Shown here: piece by piece, positions 27,820 to 38,616 of the stretch
How positions within the stretch are numbered: the first letter of the stretch is position 1
How the letters are laid out: every line of letters starts with the position of its first letter
Source of the DNA: Leishmania infantum JPCM5
Taxonomy: Eukaryota; Euglenozoa; Kinetoplastea; Trypanosomatida; Trypanosomatidae
Direction of reading: 5' to 3'
NCBI RefSeq assembly: GCF_000002875.2
Contig: NC_009420.2
Span: forward strand, 1,226,467-1,290,466
DNA: 64,000 nucleotides
Made by a program: the position numbers and the translations under genes
Notes under the pieces: model-generated
What the model saw: the letters and a program-made list of their open reading frames with translations, nothing else
Database searches by the model: none
Told to the model about the DNA's origin: nothing

Positions 27820-28827
27820 TCAATGGTCTGCGGCATCTGTGGAGTGGGCGGTCGAGGATGAAGGCAGGGTTGCGGGCCCGAAAACGGTGGTGCTCGCCTT
27901 TTCTTCCTCTCTGGCGAGCACACGCCAGTGAGGACTCGCGCTCTTCTTCACCCACTGAAAGTCGTCCACCTTGACGTAGTTCTGCTCCGTCCGCGCTGTA
28001 TCTTCGATTTCGCCGACCCTAGAAACCCACTCTGCATGGGTGGCGTACGTCTTTCCATCCTCCGTGCACGAGCTCAGCAGGCCCACCCAGCACCGATACG
28101 GCCCGAAACGCATTGCATCACATTCTTCAATGATCGGAGTAGACGCGCACCACGCGTAGAGATCGAGGTTTGTGCAGCCCTTCAGTCGCAGCTGATGACA
28201 CGCCACGTATACACGGCAATTTGTGCAGTTTGATAGAAAGGCGGACCCGGCAATAGGAAGGCAGTAGATGACACACTCCGCGCAGCCGTTGATGAAGACG
28301 CCCCTCGAATGACTGATGAAGAGGTCCGTGCCCGTGGACGGCCCGTAGACATTGCCAAAGCCGTTGGTGCTGCTAACAGTCCCTGCAACCGGCACGGTAG
28401 CCGTCGCAGTCGCTTCGTTCGTATCGGATATACCCGTCAGGGACAATGAGGGAGTGGCGGGCTCGGCATCGGACGTCGGCTTCGCCTTGAGGCGTGAGGA
28501 GAACTTGAACTTCTTTGGCGCTGCGCTGCTGTGCTTTTCATCCACGCGTTGCTGCAGACGAGCGAGAATCACGTTTGCCTTCGCCATCTCGTGCGCGGTA
28601 AGAGAGATGCTATTTGACGTGTCCTGCACCAGTGTCCGTAGTGCGTCGATGCGCTGCTGCGACTCTGTCACGTTGCCCTCCTGAAGGAGCTGCGTGACCT
28701 CCGCTTCCAGCAGCTCGGCCTCCGCCTCGTACTGCTGGCGCTGCAGCGTGATGGCCCCAGTTTCCTTCGAGCGCTGTCGCCGCTGCTCCTCGCGCTCCTG
28801 GCGCAGCTTGAGGAACTTCGCCTCCAT
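27820..28827 (-). CDS. TBCC: Tubulin-folding cofactor C
   Basis: A 335-residue protein with a charged N-terminal helical domain (1-100), a linker, and a C-CAP/TBCC beta-helix (about 150-300). Diagnostic sequence is VACHQLRLKGCTNLDLYAW (208-226), then PIIEECDAMRFGPY (231-244). The arginine of QLR (214) is the conserved residue through which TBCC stimulates GTP hydrolysis on the tubulin-cofactor complex, so it appears active in releasing folded alpha/beta-tubulin. Cysteine is frequent in the beta-helix (GCAECVIYC, SNCTNC), as usual for this fold. The acidic C-terminal tail carries no recognised motif. Confidence 0.9.
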   Translation of the reverse strand: MEAKFLKLRQEREEQRRQRSKETGAITLQRQQYEAEAELLEAEVTQLLQEGNVTESQQRIDALRTLVQDTSNSISLTAHEMAKANVILARLQQRVDEKHSSAAPKKFKFSSRLKAKPTSDAEPATPSLSLTGISDTNEATATATVPVAGTVSSTNGFGNVYGPSTGTDLFISHSRGVFINGCAECVIYCLPIAGSAFLSNCTNCRVYVACHQLRLKGCTNLDLYAWCASTPIIEECDAMRFGPYRCWVGLLSSCTEDGKTYATHAEWVSRVGEIEDTARTEQNYVKVDDFQWVKKSASPHWRVLAREEEKASTTVFGPATLPSSSTAHSTDAADH

Positions 28828-29556
28828 TGCGCTGTAGCGATTTTACAGCGTGAATGCTCGATTGTAGACGAAAGAAGTATCGTCGCTCCTGGAGAGGGGA
28901 GTATGGGAGGGAGCGAAGGAGAAAGGGCCCGGGAATGCGGAGGTGCGTGGGCGAGGAAAAGGACAGAGGCAACGGGAACGAGAAAGGCGTGCACACGGTG
29001 AATTTCAACAGCTGCATCGATGCTGATGCGCGCGCAGGCGCGGAAACGTGGCGGGGCGGCGTCTCGCGAGAATGGACGTATGTAGCGAAACACGCGTGTC
29101 CCTTGAACTTCCCCGTACGCAGAACCTGCACGAAAAAAAAAATACATGACAGCCAACATACTTCGGATTGCGCAAGTGCTCGCGCGTGCGTTCATGTGTG
29201 ACACCATCTGCGGCACAAGACGGTGCACGTCGTCGAATGACGTCGTAGCGGCGATGAGCCGACGAGAACAAGAAAAGGAAAAGCTCCAACACTGTAATAC
29301 AGTCCGCTAAGACGCGGACGCTTGCCCAGCGTGCTGGAGAAGGAGGACGCAAAAGGGAAGAGGAGATAGAGAGAGAGCACGCCTCCACAATGCACCACAT
29401 CGCCGGAAGGACACGAAACCCTTGTCGACAGCCGCGTGCCCTCACCCGACCAACATGATCGTTGCTGGGCTTTCTCTCTCTCTATATGTGCGTGTGTGTG
29501 TGTGCATGCACCTCCCTTGTTGCTGTAGCATCTGCCTCGCTCCCCTCCCCTGACAT
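28828..29556. other. Intergenic stretch upstream of TBCC
   Basis: Pyrimidine-rich transcript at about 28880-28990, an A9 run at 29134-29142, a short TG run near 29490-29503. Open frames at 28668-29445 are compositional. No gene seen. Confidence 0.65.
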
Positions 29557-30591
29557 CTACTTGGTCGCCTTCAGATACTTGGCAAAGATGTCCCGCAGCT
29601 TCTCCTCGTCTAGTTTCTTGCCGAGCACCAACGCGCGTGTGCAGCCGAATGGCACACTCTGCCCCACCATTGGCGTTACATCAAAGAGGTCACCAATGCT
29701 TTGGAGTTGCAGGAGGCTGTATTGCCCATCCTCGCAGCACCATATCGCGGCCTTGCACCTCACTACCTCGAAGCCGTACTCCCCACAGCGGTAGAGGAGG
29801 TCGCTGCCGATGGCGTGCACGTCGCGGCACGAGCTGACTGCGAGGGCGCGCTCTGCTTCAAAGAACTCCAGTGACACCGCACTGATGGAGGAGTGATGGT
29901 GTTCGTGAAGATGCACCAGCTCGGTTGCCGCGCGGGTGGTGTCGATAAACAGAATGTCCCGCACGTTGGGCACGCGCGAGTGATCGCTCCGGATGACGGT
30001 GGCCACAGGGTTGATCTCCCGCACCGCTGAGAGAGCCGCTTTTTGCTGGGCTTCAGTGGCAATGTCGCATTTGTTGAGCACCACCTTGTCCGCCATCAGA
30101 ATCTGCCGCTCCGCCTCCTGCATCACGTCTTCGTCGTGCAGGTACATGCAAATGTTTACCGCGTCAACCAGGGTCACGATGCCAGACAGGTAAAGGTGGC
30201 CGCAGAGCGCCAAATCCTGCCAGAACATTGCCGCGATCGGCCCAGGGTCCGCAAGCCCGGACGTCTCCACAAGAATTAAATCGAACGTGCCTCTGCGCTC
30301 CATTAGCGACTCTAGGGCCTTCACCGTCTGCGTCTGGGCGGTGCAACACATGCACCCATTGCTCAGCTCCAGCCACTCATCATCCGGCTTCTCGGAGCTC
30401 TTCAGCGTCAGACCCTTCTCGATGGTCTTGCCGAACTCGAACTCGTTCACAATGACGGCAATGCGCATGTTATGATCCGCCGACAGGATGTAGTGCAACA
30501 GCGTCGTCTTGCCGCTGCCGAGAAATCCTGTGAGGACGGTCACCGGCACGCGGGCCGAGATCAGCTCCGGGCATTCATCATCGCTACTCAT
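29557..30591 (-). CDS. ZNG1: ZNG1/CobW-type GTPase zinc metallochaperone
   Basis: A 344-residue COG0523 GTPase. Visible elements are Walker A GFLGSGKT (22-29), the metal site GCMCC (79-83), switch II VETSGLADP (108-116), NKCD (173-176), and a histidine-rich HLHEHHH (226-232). The N-terminus has CPEL (7-10), the motif that in eukaryotic ZNG1 binds the zinc finger of methionine aminopeptidase 1, so this looks like ZNG1, which delivers zinc to METAP1 in a GTP-dependent way. The C-terminal CobW_C domain runs from about 255. The start is fixed by an acceptor AG at 30599-30598, seven bases before the ATG. Confidence 0.92.
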   Translation of the reverse strand: MSSDDECPELISARVPVTVLTGFLGSGKTTLLHYILSADHNMRIAVIVNEFEFGKTIEKGLTLKSSEKPDDEWLELSNGCMCCTAQTQTVKALESLMERRGTFDLILVETSGLADPGPIAAMFWQDLALCGHLYLSGIVTLVDAVNICMYLHDEDVMQEAERQILMADKVVLNKCDIATEAQQKAALSAVREINPVATVIRSDHSRVPNVRDILFIDTTRAATELVHLHEHHHSSISAVSLEFFEAERALAVSSCRDVHAIGSDLLYRCGEYGFEVVRCKAAIWCCEDGQYSLLQLQSIGDLFDVTPMVGQSVPFGCTRALVLGKKLDEEKLRDIFAKYLKATK

Positions 30592-30597
30592 TCTTAC

Positions 30598-30640
30598 CTA
30601 GAGGAAAAAGGGCGAGAGAGAGTCGGGAGCGGGATGGGAA
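30598..30640 (-). promoter_or_regulatory. Putative spliced-leader acceptor for ZNG1
   Basis: An uninterrupted C/T-rich run (30640-30600) ends in TAG at 30600-30598, and the ATG follows seven bases later. Confidence 0.65.
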
Positions 30641-31165
30641 GTGCGGGCGAAGCCGTGGGAAACACCCAAGTGAAAGGCGCCTCCAAGGAAATGTCGGTCG
30701 ACTCGCCGGTTCTTCGTTCGCGCATGAGTGAATGCGATCGAAGGGGAGGGGGTGGCGGAGTGGTAGAGGACGGCGGGAGAGAGAGAGGAGAAAGGCTGGT
30801 GCATGTAGTCGCCAGAGAAACCGGCGGAGCAGGGGCGGCTTTGCTTCCTTGGCTACCCCGCTCGCAGCAGCGGCAGCCGCTGCTGCGCTTGCTCTTCATT
30901 GTGCTAGCAGCTCACAAGAAATTTTTGAAACAGGCGTGGCCTACAGAGCTGTGCTAAGGGGGAGAGAGGCGTTTGCGCTAAGCGGCCGCACCCATACGCA
31001 AACCACTGAAGAGCGTGTGGGTGCGGATGCGGTCTCTGACACGCGCACCGTTTCGTATACCAGCCACTCATTTATTCCGCCACTCATCGTTCCCACTGCA
31101 GACAAGCGACTCGGGAGGTTTTCTCTTATGGTTGACGAGGTTCCAACGGATACATATCCAAACAG

Positions 31166-31193
<28 letters not shown>
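31166..31193. repeat. (AC)n microsatellite
   Basis: Perfect AC run of 28 bases, about 190 bases before the SIDER-like element. Confidence 0.95.
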
Positions 31194-31196
<3 letters not shown>

Positions 31197-31379
31197 AGGA
31201 AAAAAAAAGACAGTCTTCACGGGCGACTTGATGGGTGGAAGAAGGGACAAAGAGCGAGCGAAAAAAAAAACGTGATGGAGACTGCTGGCGCTCATGATAG
31301 TTGCACACGGTTTTCAGCATTCTGCGAACATTTAGGCGAACACATTTCCCCCGCGCCTTTGCTACGCTCGCGGGTCTCG

Positions 31380-31920
31380 TGCATCCGCTCAGAAGACTTC
31401 TGGGCAGACCCACAAAAACGTCCCGTTAACGGCGATGGGAGTAGCATCGCTTGGACTCTGGTGGAGCAGAGCTCCAACATGTTTTTGTGTGGAGGAGAGC
31501 ACACGCAGGCATTACGCTACTTGCGAGACGGGCCGTCACACATTCTTGCGCCGTCGCAGGTGTGCTTACACATATTGGTGAGGGGGGAGGAAGGGGGAGG
31601 AGGGGGGTCTCTCTTGTTGCGCAGTCCGCGTAGACTGCCACCCGCACAAAACCGCCGAGGGCGCAGCGAGCTGTCGGCGTGCCAGCTTCCTCACAAAACC
31701 GGGAGCTGGGAGGCCGCATGGTGACACGTTGACGACAACGCAATGCAGAGGGAAATGCAAAACGAACAGTAAAGGAGAATGTAAGAACTGCACTGAAACC
31801 GTGATGAAGCAATGGAAAAGTAGCGTACAGGATTAGACACTGCGGATGAAGAACTCATGGCCGCACGTGAGGGTGTAACGAGCAGCATGGACAACGTCCA
31901 AGGGCACCTGTCGTGCTGTC
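31380..31920. mobile_element. Degenerate SIDER-like retroposon
   Basis: About 540 bases look like the short interspersed degenerate retroposons of Leishmania 3' UTRs. Segments I recognise from memory are GAGACGGGCCGTCACACA and GTCGCAGGTGTGCTT (31527-31566), GCGAGCTGTCGGCGTGCCAG (31666-31685) and ATGCAGAGGGAAATGCA (31742-31758). Such elements destabilise mRNAs. The ends are approximate: I see no clear poly-A end or target-site duplication, and orientation is left open. Confidence 0.55.
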
Positions 31921-32818
31921 GTGCCAAAGAGAGCGAGCATCCTCTCTGCTTTTCAGCCCTTTGGCGCGTTTTCATCCGTAGCTTCCCGCTGCCAACAAGG
32001 GAAAACGCGATGCGCTCATGATGCCGTCGCGTCGTCGTTTGCGCGTCAGATGAAAGGGGCTGGAAAAGACGAAGGGGAACGTCGACTAAATACAGGCAGA
32101 AGGAAAAAAAAGAGAGTAGGCGAGGGGGCAGGCTTTCTTCGAAAACATTATTGGTGGGGCGCTTACGTTTGCGGAGCGACAGGACTTCACCATCTCGAGA
32201 GACCCTTGTTGCTTGCTCAGAGGTGTAAACAGAAGATGGGAGAAGAGGGGGCGCGAGGGGACAAAAAGTTCCAGTCCCACTCACGTGTACCCACATGGCT
32301 CCGTGCGCACAATCCTACCTTGCTTTCGTCCCGGCCTCGTTGTTCACGTTCACAAGCACGTAATGATGTGCGCTTCGCTTTGTGCGATCTTCGCTTGCGT
32401 TTTATTCAAACGTTGCTCGGCACGCTTTCATTGCTCACCGTTGGACTTTGCGCCTACATGCGTACACCCTCACGCACGAAAAAAAAAAAACAGGTCAAGC
32501 ACGAGGTTTAGACGAGTTCCACTGGAGAGAGAGAGAGGAATATGGGGGCCAACCAAAGCCAAAATCGAACTAAGGACTCGACGACATCACATGCATCCAT
32601 GCAGTAATGGGGAGTTCACACATGCGCGCAGTACACAATTGCTATTACTATTTCCTCACCTTCTCCGGTTCACTGGAGTCGGTGCTCGTGTGCGTGTGCG
32701 CGCGTGTGCATGTGTATGCAAGGCGGGGGGGGTGAGGAGCGCAAAATGAACTTTCCTAGGCACGAGTGAGGCTGGTAAGTATGCGCGGACAGATGCGAAA
32801 ACACACACAAAGTAATGC

Positions 32819-32835
32819 ATATATATATATATATA
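32819..32835. repeat. (AT)n microsatellite
   Basis: About eight AT units; similar to the TA run at 12441-12458 including the trailing AAG. Confidence 0.85.
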
Positions 32836-34434
32836 AGGTGTGCCGTGGCCGCGGGAGAGGGCAGGAGAGAAGGTGTCGAGGCGAAACCGAGAAACCAAAC
32901 AGAGCTCGACCCCCTCACAAAGACACTTCCCCCAGACACACATACACACACGCTCACTATAAAAAAGAAGTCGCCGGGGAGCTCTTCACCGTCTCTGCGT
33001 ACGTACGCACGTGTGTGTGTGTTCCCTAATCGCCCTTGAATTTAGTCATATATATTTTAACCTGTACACACAACACTGCTACCCACAAATGCTATAATCT
33101 CAGGTGAGCGCCGTAAGACAGGAAGAAGAAAGCGGGCATGATCAACTGCGAGGTTTCCGTGCCTCTGCTTCTCCGTGTGTCCGCAGCACTGGAGGGGTGG
33201 GGGTGGGGGTTAAAAGTCTACGCGGCATGTACCTTAACCCACAGACGCACTCATACACCAAATGATTTTGTCGCACTTCTTCGTTTTCTCAGTTATCTGC
33301 ATGAAACCATTATATATCTACCTATAGGACACAACAAACGGCTGGAATGAGCGGGTATTTGGGGAACGAACAAAAAAGGAAAAGCGGCGTGAGCGTGGGA
33401 GGAAACAACAAGGGCACACGAAAAAAAAAACAGCTGAGGAATACAGAACGGCAAAGAGACCCTGAGGAAGAGAGGAGGTAGCGAAGGGAGGAGCGTGAGG
33501 GTGAGGGATGGAGTGGTGGTGAGGAGGGGAACACGCAAGCACACGTACACACACATAGAGACTCAAAACTACAAAAAAGTAGGAGAGAGGTGGAGATGGA
33601 GGAGACACATAATGTATATATATATGTATGTATGTGCACGCATGTGCTATTTTTGCGCCCTTGTGCGTGTGTCTGTGTGCACGAAGGCAAAGGCAACGGA
33701 GGAAAAAAAAGGTATACATAGAGAACGTGACGCTCCAGACTCCCCATACTACAGCATAAACTACACATACACATACACGGAGAGACAGCAGATGGTCAAC
33801 TACTTAAAAGGACACAAGCACACACGTATACGCTAAAGGCCAGCAGCGACTTCGAGTTATGAACCAGAACTCACGTATTGCTCAATCGGATCATCCTCTT
33901 TATGTGTAGGCTGCTTTCGAGGTTGATGGGTAGTGCTGGTGAAGGCGACCATGTAAGGGAGGTTGTATAGTACATCGGAGAGAGAAATCTTCTATCAGTT
34001 TATTCTCCTTTCCTTTTTGAACATGAGTGACCTCGTGTCGTCGTCGATGACGTGCGCAAAACGACAGCAGCACCCCATGGCACAGCTTTTCAGCAGACAC
34101 AGAGAAAAAAAAACAAAAAAGAATACAAGAATGCACCACGCCGAGACGTTCGTGAGCCTTGTACATGAATATCGACTGAGACAGGCACGCATACGCGCAT
34201 CGACCCACCAGCTTGAGCGAAAGTTCCGACACGCCTGGGAGATTCACGTGCGCGGCTTTGCATTGCCATGACGAAGTCTAGAGGAACATGAAGAAAGTAA
34301 GATGACGGAGACCTGGATGGAGAGCGAAGGGGCTGGGGGCGGCTGCGGTGTAGATGAGAGCGAGCAGCTCCGGAAAGCCTCATTCACAGTTGAGTGGCAA
34401 CACCACTAACAGCTCACAGAAACGCACGCCAGCG

Positions 34435-37400
34435 CTACTCGCCGTTGCCGGACGGCATCGCGCAGTACCGCATGGTATATCCGTTAACGCGTCCCGTCAT
34501 GAGCACTTCCGTTGCAAGGGGCGGCACGATCAGTTCACCCTCGTACCGACCTGTTTCCTCCGCCTGCGTGACTTTTCCAGCAACACCCGGGCCCCACTTC
34601 ACCGCGCTCGTGCGGCCGACAGAGAAGTAGACATGCATGACGAAGTCGGTGGTGTCATTGTAGAAAGCCCACCGCTTCGTCGCCTTGTCGATAATGCGGA
34701 AGAGCAGCCCGTTACCACCCTCAAAGCAGGGGCTCGCTTCATCGCCGCTGATGCTTGGGGCGCCGTTCTTGTAGACTTTTGTCGCCTCACTGACCTCCAG
34801 CGGCTTCTCAGTGTAACTTGGTCCGGCGCTGCTGCACAACGTCAGCAGCTCGCCGTTGTCCATCACCAACATCATAGTGCCATCCGAATTGCCGTGCCTC
34901 GGCAGACTCGCCCCAGGCAGGTCAATCATCACGCTGCGCCGCAGCTTCGACTCCCCTGCAACCGGCGAGTCCACACCGCTGAAGAAGACGCTGCTGTGCC
35001 GGCGCAGCTCCGCTGCTGCATCTTGGTGGGCCACCGACTCTATTGCCGGGGCGTTGGCCTGGTTTTCAGCCGCCGAGCGAAGCATTTCACTCTCCAGCTT
35101 CCTGTGGCGGAAGTCGATCACGGCTGATGTGCGCGTGGCCACCGTCAGCATCAAGGAGTTGAGGTAGGCCTCGTTGGACGCGAACATCCGACGCGGAGGA
35201 CTAGGCAAGCAAAAGTATTTGCACGTCTTCTGGAGGAGCTTGATCTTCTGATGGTTCGTGTAGACGCTGAAGTACACGTCCAGCACCTCTGCCACAGGCT
35301 CGACACCCGCCGCCACCTTGGTGAAGGCATCCTCCTGCACCAGCATCGGATTGCCCTCCTCTGCGTTGGGGGCACCGTCGGCGTCGGCGCCCGCGGCGAG
35401 CGATGCCAGCGGATTCGCGCCGATATCGCTTTCCTTGGAAGGAAAGACGCGTCCGGGCACGGTGCGCAGTTCGTACATCTCTATTGGCTCCGCGACCCCG
35501 CGTAGCTGGTGCGGACCAAGGGCCACAAACTGCACCGTACCCTGCTCCTCCTCGGTGAGGGCTTCCACCACGCTCGAGGTGCAGATCACCTGTCCACCGC
35601 AACTGACGCTCTCCGTGCGCGCGGCTGTATTGACGACGTTGCCGTAGTAATCGTAGCCTTTGGTCACATCGTCAAAGCGCACCTCCGCCAGGCCACGATG
35701 GACACCAGCACGAACACGTAGGCCGCTCCACGGCCTCAACCCGCACTCGCCGGGGTCGGTGCCGCCGCTGCGCTTTCCAATCAACTCGTAGGCGTCGTCG
35801 ATCGCCGTCGAGCCCCAGTCAGCCTGGTGGAGCTCCACCTGTATGTCTCGCGCAAGTTGCACAGCGGCAAACGACTGCTTGCAAGCAATCATGAAAGAAT
35901 CGCCGATCGTCTTGACCTCGTAGCACTTGTACTTGGTAACCAGCTGGCGAATCAGCTTGTGATGCAGCGCCACCGCACTCGACATGGCCTGCGGCGCTGT
36001 CGCCCAGAGCGCTGTGCTGCTCTCGATATCCGTGAATATGAGCGTCACTGGCTCGTTTTCGTCCCTCGGTGCGTTGCGGTTGTCGCGGCTGTCACGAGTG
36101 CATAAGACGCAGATGATGGCAGCGGCGGCCACCGCTGCCATGACGACCACGCACACGGCCACGGAGGCGATGATAGTTGACTTCGAGCTGCTGCTGCGCG
36201 CGTCTCCAGAGCTGCTGCTGTCCTCAAAGTGGGCGTCGACGTAGCCGAAGAGGTTGACAACGTATGGCCCAGCGATCGGCCCATTCGTTTCCCCCTTCAT
36301 GTCCGAGTACGACCAAATGTAGATTCCGCCCGCACCGCCGTTTAAGACGCCCGCGCACTCCACTTGGTTGCTCCTCGGCGAGTAAGCACATCCCGTACGC
36401 TTGAAAGGGCCCAGTGTGAGGTCATTCATCTGCAGGACTTGTTGCGTATAGAGTGCATCCAAGAGCGCACTTATTGATGGGTTTGCGGCATTGTAACTCA
36501 GCATGCTGAGCGCGCGCACCGCGAGAAAGCCTCTCATCGAGGCTGGTGAGTGGTAGCCTGGCCCAATGGTAGCTGCGAGAAAGTCCGCAGACAGCCTCGA
36601 TATGTCCCGCTTCTTGGGCGTCCAGGGTGGCAGGTTCGTTACAAAAAGCAGGCGCTCACCGGAGGAGGGCCTGGCGGCGAACACTTTTTCGATTTCACGG
36701 TACCACTGCGTCACTTCGTCGAACAGGAGTATCACACGTGTATCCGTGTTGCTTTGCATGTGCTTCTGCAGTGTGCCAATGTCGCTCTGCATGATTCCAG
36801 TCAGCAACACAAGGCCGGATTTCGGAAGGTCACTTGACGACAGTTTGTCACCGGCACCTAGCGTTTTTACAGATTTCACGGTAACACCGGCGCGCGTCGT
36901 GATTCGTTGCAGCGTGCTCTGCATCGCAGTTGCTGAGGCGCCGGAGTTCCGCAGCACCGCGTACACATCCGGGGCGACGGCCGACTTCGCCACCCACGTT
37001 GCCACCGCACCCAACTGCTGCTCGTTAGTCGCCGTCAGGTAGACGACGTTGCTCGCATTTTGGTAAAGAGTCGGCTGCAGAAATACAGGTTCCACCAAAA
37101 CCTTCTCCACGGGGCTCTTGTCAACACCTGCGGAGGCGGCCCCAAACACGGCTATGGTTGGCGACTTGTCGAGAGCTGCTTTCCAGGTAGTATCAGCTAG
37201 ATTGTCCAAGGGACCAATGGTGGCTTTGGTGAAGATGGCTGAGGCCATTGCGGCTGGAATCATGTTATCCATTTGCGTGGTCATGTAGTTGGCATTTTCG
37301 CCAACGCTGTGATACTTCACGTAAGCCGCGCGCACCATCTTGCTGATGTTCAACGCGACATCCACCGCGTGGCATTCCCATGGCTTCAGCATCAGACTCG

Positions 37401-38616
37401 CACCCGGTATCGACGTCAGTCCGTAGTAAGCGCTGGGTTCTCCATCATTCATCGCTCTTAAGGAGTACAAGAGCACCATGCGACCGCCGACGTTGCACGA
37501 GCTGCTGTACGCTCCAAGAACAATATTGCCACCGATGGTGTAGACGCGCTGCTCGAGCAGCCTGTCGAAATAGAGTTTCTGCGTTGGCGACTCGGTCCAA
37601 AGAGTGTGGTGCTGCAGCGTCGCTACGGTTGCACGCGCCGTGATCCAGCCCGCGACAGCTTCTATTCCATCCACACTGCTGGAAGCCAGTGCTGGCTTGG
37701 TGTTTCCGTAGTCTTTTTTGAACTGATCCATTGATTTTTTAAAGTTGTTGTCTTGGGGGTGCGGGTTTGTGGAGGACACAATTATGTTCCTAGCAGGGAC
37801 CTTTGGGCTTGTCGCAGCAAGGTACTGGGAGGTGGCGGTACGGATGAGCCACGAAGGCATCAGGACTTGGACTTCGCCGGAGCTCTTAATAAGCTCCACA
37901 AACATGCTGTCTGTGGAGCTGCCAGCAGGGAGGAAAAAGAATACGACGGAGATACCGCTCTCAAAATTCTTCGAAAACGCCGCGAACTTTGCGCTATCGT
38001 AGTCCTGGGTCGCCTCATACGTTACGAGAGTGCCAGTGTAGGCAAGCTCGCCCATGCGCCTCAAAAACTCTTGGTACACCGCAGCACCGGCACTGGTTTT
38101 TCCTTCAGCCGTTTTCGTGTACACGAAGCCGATTTTCGGAGGCGCTCCGTTGATCATCACATACGACATTAGCGCCAACATCTCCGTTGCAGGATCTGCG
38201 TTCGTGAAGTACACATTTTTAGACATCCCCCTCGTGTCCAGTACGCCTTCAGATATGGATGTGACGAGTGTGCAGCTGGTGGATGATGATGCTGCCACTA
38301 CACTGCTGAGAAGTGTGTCGGAGAGCGTGGACATGTACACATTCAGCGTACTACCCGAGCCGTCCGTTGGTGCCCACGCTAAGGGGCTGGACAGGATCTC
38401 GCGCGCGCAAGTAATCGAGGCTTTTTGGGCAGTTACGTCCACGGCGTTCAGCGCGGCAGTGGACGACTCAGTTGTCTGTAGAAGAAAGCATTGGACATCA
38501 AACGAATCGCGTAGGCTTCCACCTTGCGCCGACACGGGCGCACAGAGGACGAGCAGCAGCAGCAGCAGCACAGGCGTAACGGATGGATGCGTGCTGATGC
38601 CTTTGCAGCGATTCAT
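34435..38616 (-). CDS. Receptor-type adenylate cyclase
   Basis: A 1393-residue protein. It has a signal peptide (VLLLLLLVLCAPVSAQ), an extracellular region of about 780 residues with two periplasmic-binding-like lobes, one membrane segment (IIASVAVCVVVMAAVAAAAIICVLC, about 815-839), and a cytosolic class III cyclase domain. The domain opens EPVTLIFTDIESSTALW (about 854), with the metal-binding Asp in FTDIESS, a second in KTIGDSFMIA, and GYDYYGNVVNTAARTES later. This is the family encoding the Leishmania RAC enzymes that make cAMP at the flagellum or surface. The frame is open to 39024; ATGs lie at 38640 and 38616. The first AG after the pyrimidine tract lies between them, favouring 38616. A long C-terminal extension (after about 1090) follows the catalytic core. 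Confidence 0.95.
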   Translation of the reverse strand: MNRCKGISTHPSVTPVLLLLLLVLCAPVSAQGGSLRDSFDVQCFLLQTTESSTAALNAVDVTAQKASITCAREILSSPLAWAPTDGSGSTLNVYMSTLSDTLLSSVVAASSSTSCTLVTSISEGVLDTRGMSKNVYFTNADPATEMLALMSYVMINGAPPKIGFVYTKTAEGKTSAGAAVYQEFLRRMGELAYTGTLVTYEATQDYDSAKFAAFSKNFESGISVVFFFLPAGSSTDSMFVELIKSSGEVQVLMPSWLIRTATSQYLAATSPKVPARNIIVSSTNPHPQDNNFKKSMDQFKKDYGNTKPALASSSVDGIEAVAGWITARATVATLQHHTLWTESPTQKLYFDRLLEQRVYTIGGNIVLGAYSSSCNVGGRMVLLYSLRAMNDGEPSAYYGLTSIPGASLMLKPWECHAVDVALNISKMVRAAYVKYHSVGENANYMTTQMDNMIPAAMASAIFTKATIGPLDNLADTTWKAALDKSPTIAVFGAASAGVDKSPVEKVLVEPVFLQPTLYQNASNVVYLTATNEQQLGAVATWVAKSAVAPDVYAVLRNSGASATAMQSTLQRITTRAGVTVKSVKTLGAGDKLSSSDLPKSGLVLLTGIMQSDIGTLQKHMQSNTDTRVILLFDEVTQWYREIEKVFAARPSSGERLLFVTNLPPWTPKKRDISRLSADFLAATIGPGYHSPASMRGFLAVRALSMLSYNAANPSISALLDALYTQQVLQMNDLTLGPFKRTGCAYSPRSNQVECAGVLNGGAGGIYIWSYSDMKGETNGPIAGPYVVNLFGYVDAHFEDSSSSGDARSSSSKSTIIASVAVCVVVMAAVAAAAIICVLCTRDSRDNRNAPRDENEPVTLIFTDIESSTALWATAPQAMSSAVALHHKLIRQLVTKYKCYEVKTIGDSFMIACKQSFAAVQLARDIQVELHQADWGSTAIDDAYELIGKRSGGTDPGECGLRPWSGLRVRAGVHRGLAEVRFDDVTKGYDYYGNVVNTAARTESVSCGGQVICTSSVVEALTEEEQGTVQFVALGPHQLRGVAEPIEMYELRTVPGRVFPSKESDIGANPLASLAAGADADGAPNAEEGNPMLVQEDAFTKVAAGVEPVAEVLDVYFSVYTNHQKIKLLQKTCKYFCLPSPPRRMFASNEAYLNSLMLTVATRTSAVIDFRHRKLESEMLRSAAENQANAPAIESVAHQDAAAELRRHSSVFFSGVDSPVAGESKLRRSVMIDLPGASLPRHGNSDGTMMLVMDNGELLTLCSSAGPSYTEKPLEVSEATKVYKNGAPSISGDEASPCFEGGNGLLFRIIDKATKRWAFYNDTTDFVMHVYFSVGRTSAVKWGPGVAGKVTQAEETGRYEGELIVPPLATEVLMTGRVNGYTMRYCAMPSGNGE

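Larger units (their letters stand above)
30592..34434. other. 3.8 kb non-coding stretch, adenylate cyclase 3' UTR region
   Basis: The second gene-free stretch over 3 kb. It holds the ZNG1 acceptor, a CA repeat (31166-31193), a SIDER-like element (about 31380-31920), an AT run (32819-32835) and several A8-A11 runs. Open frames on either strand are low-complexity and lack domains. Confidence 0.65.

Noticed and set aside
30732..31724. 330-codon open frame on the plus strand
   Set aside because: Opposite to every other gene, crosses the CA microsatellite as a TH repeat and overlaps the SIDER-like block; low-complexity composition.
31691..32296. 201-codon minus-strand frame
   Set aside because: Overlaps the SIDER-like element and shows no domain or membrane plan.
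33900..34247. 115-codon minus-strand frame below the adenylate cyclase
   Set aside because: Cys/His-rich, no conserved feature, likely 3' UTR.
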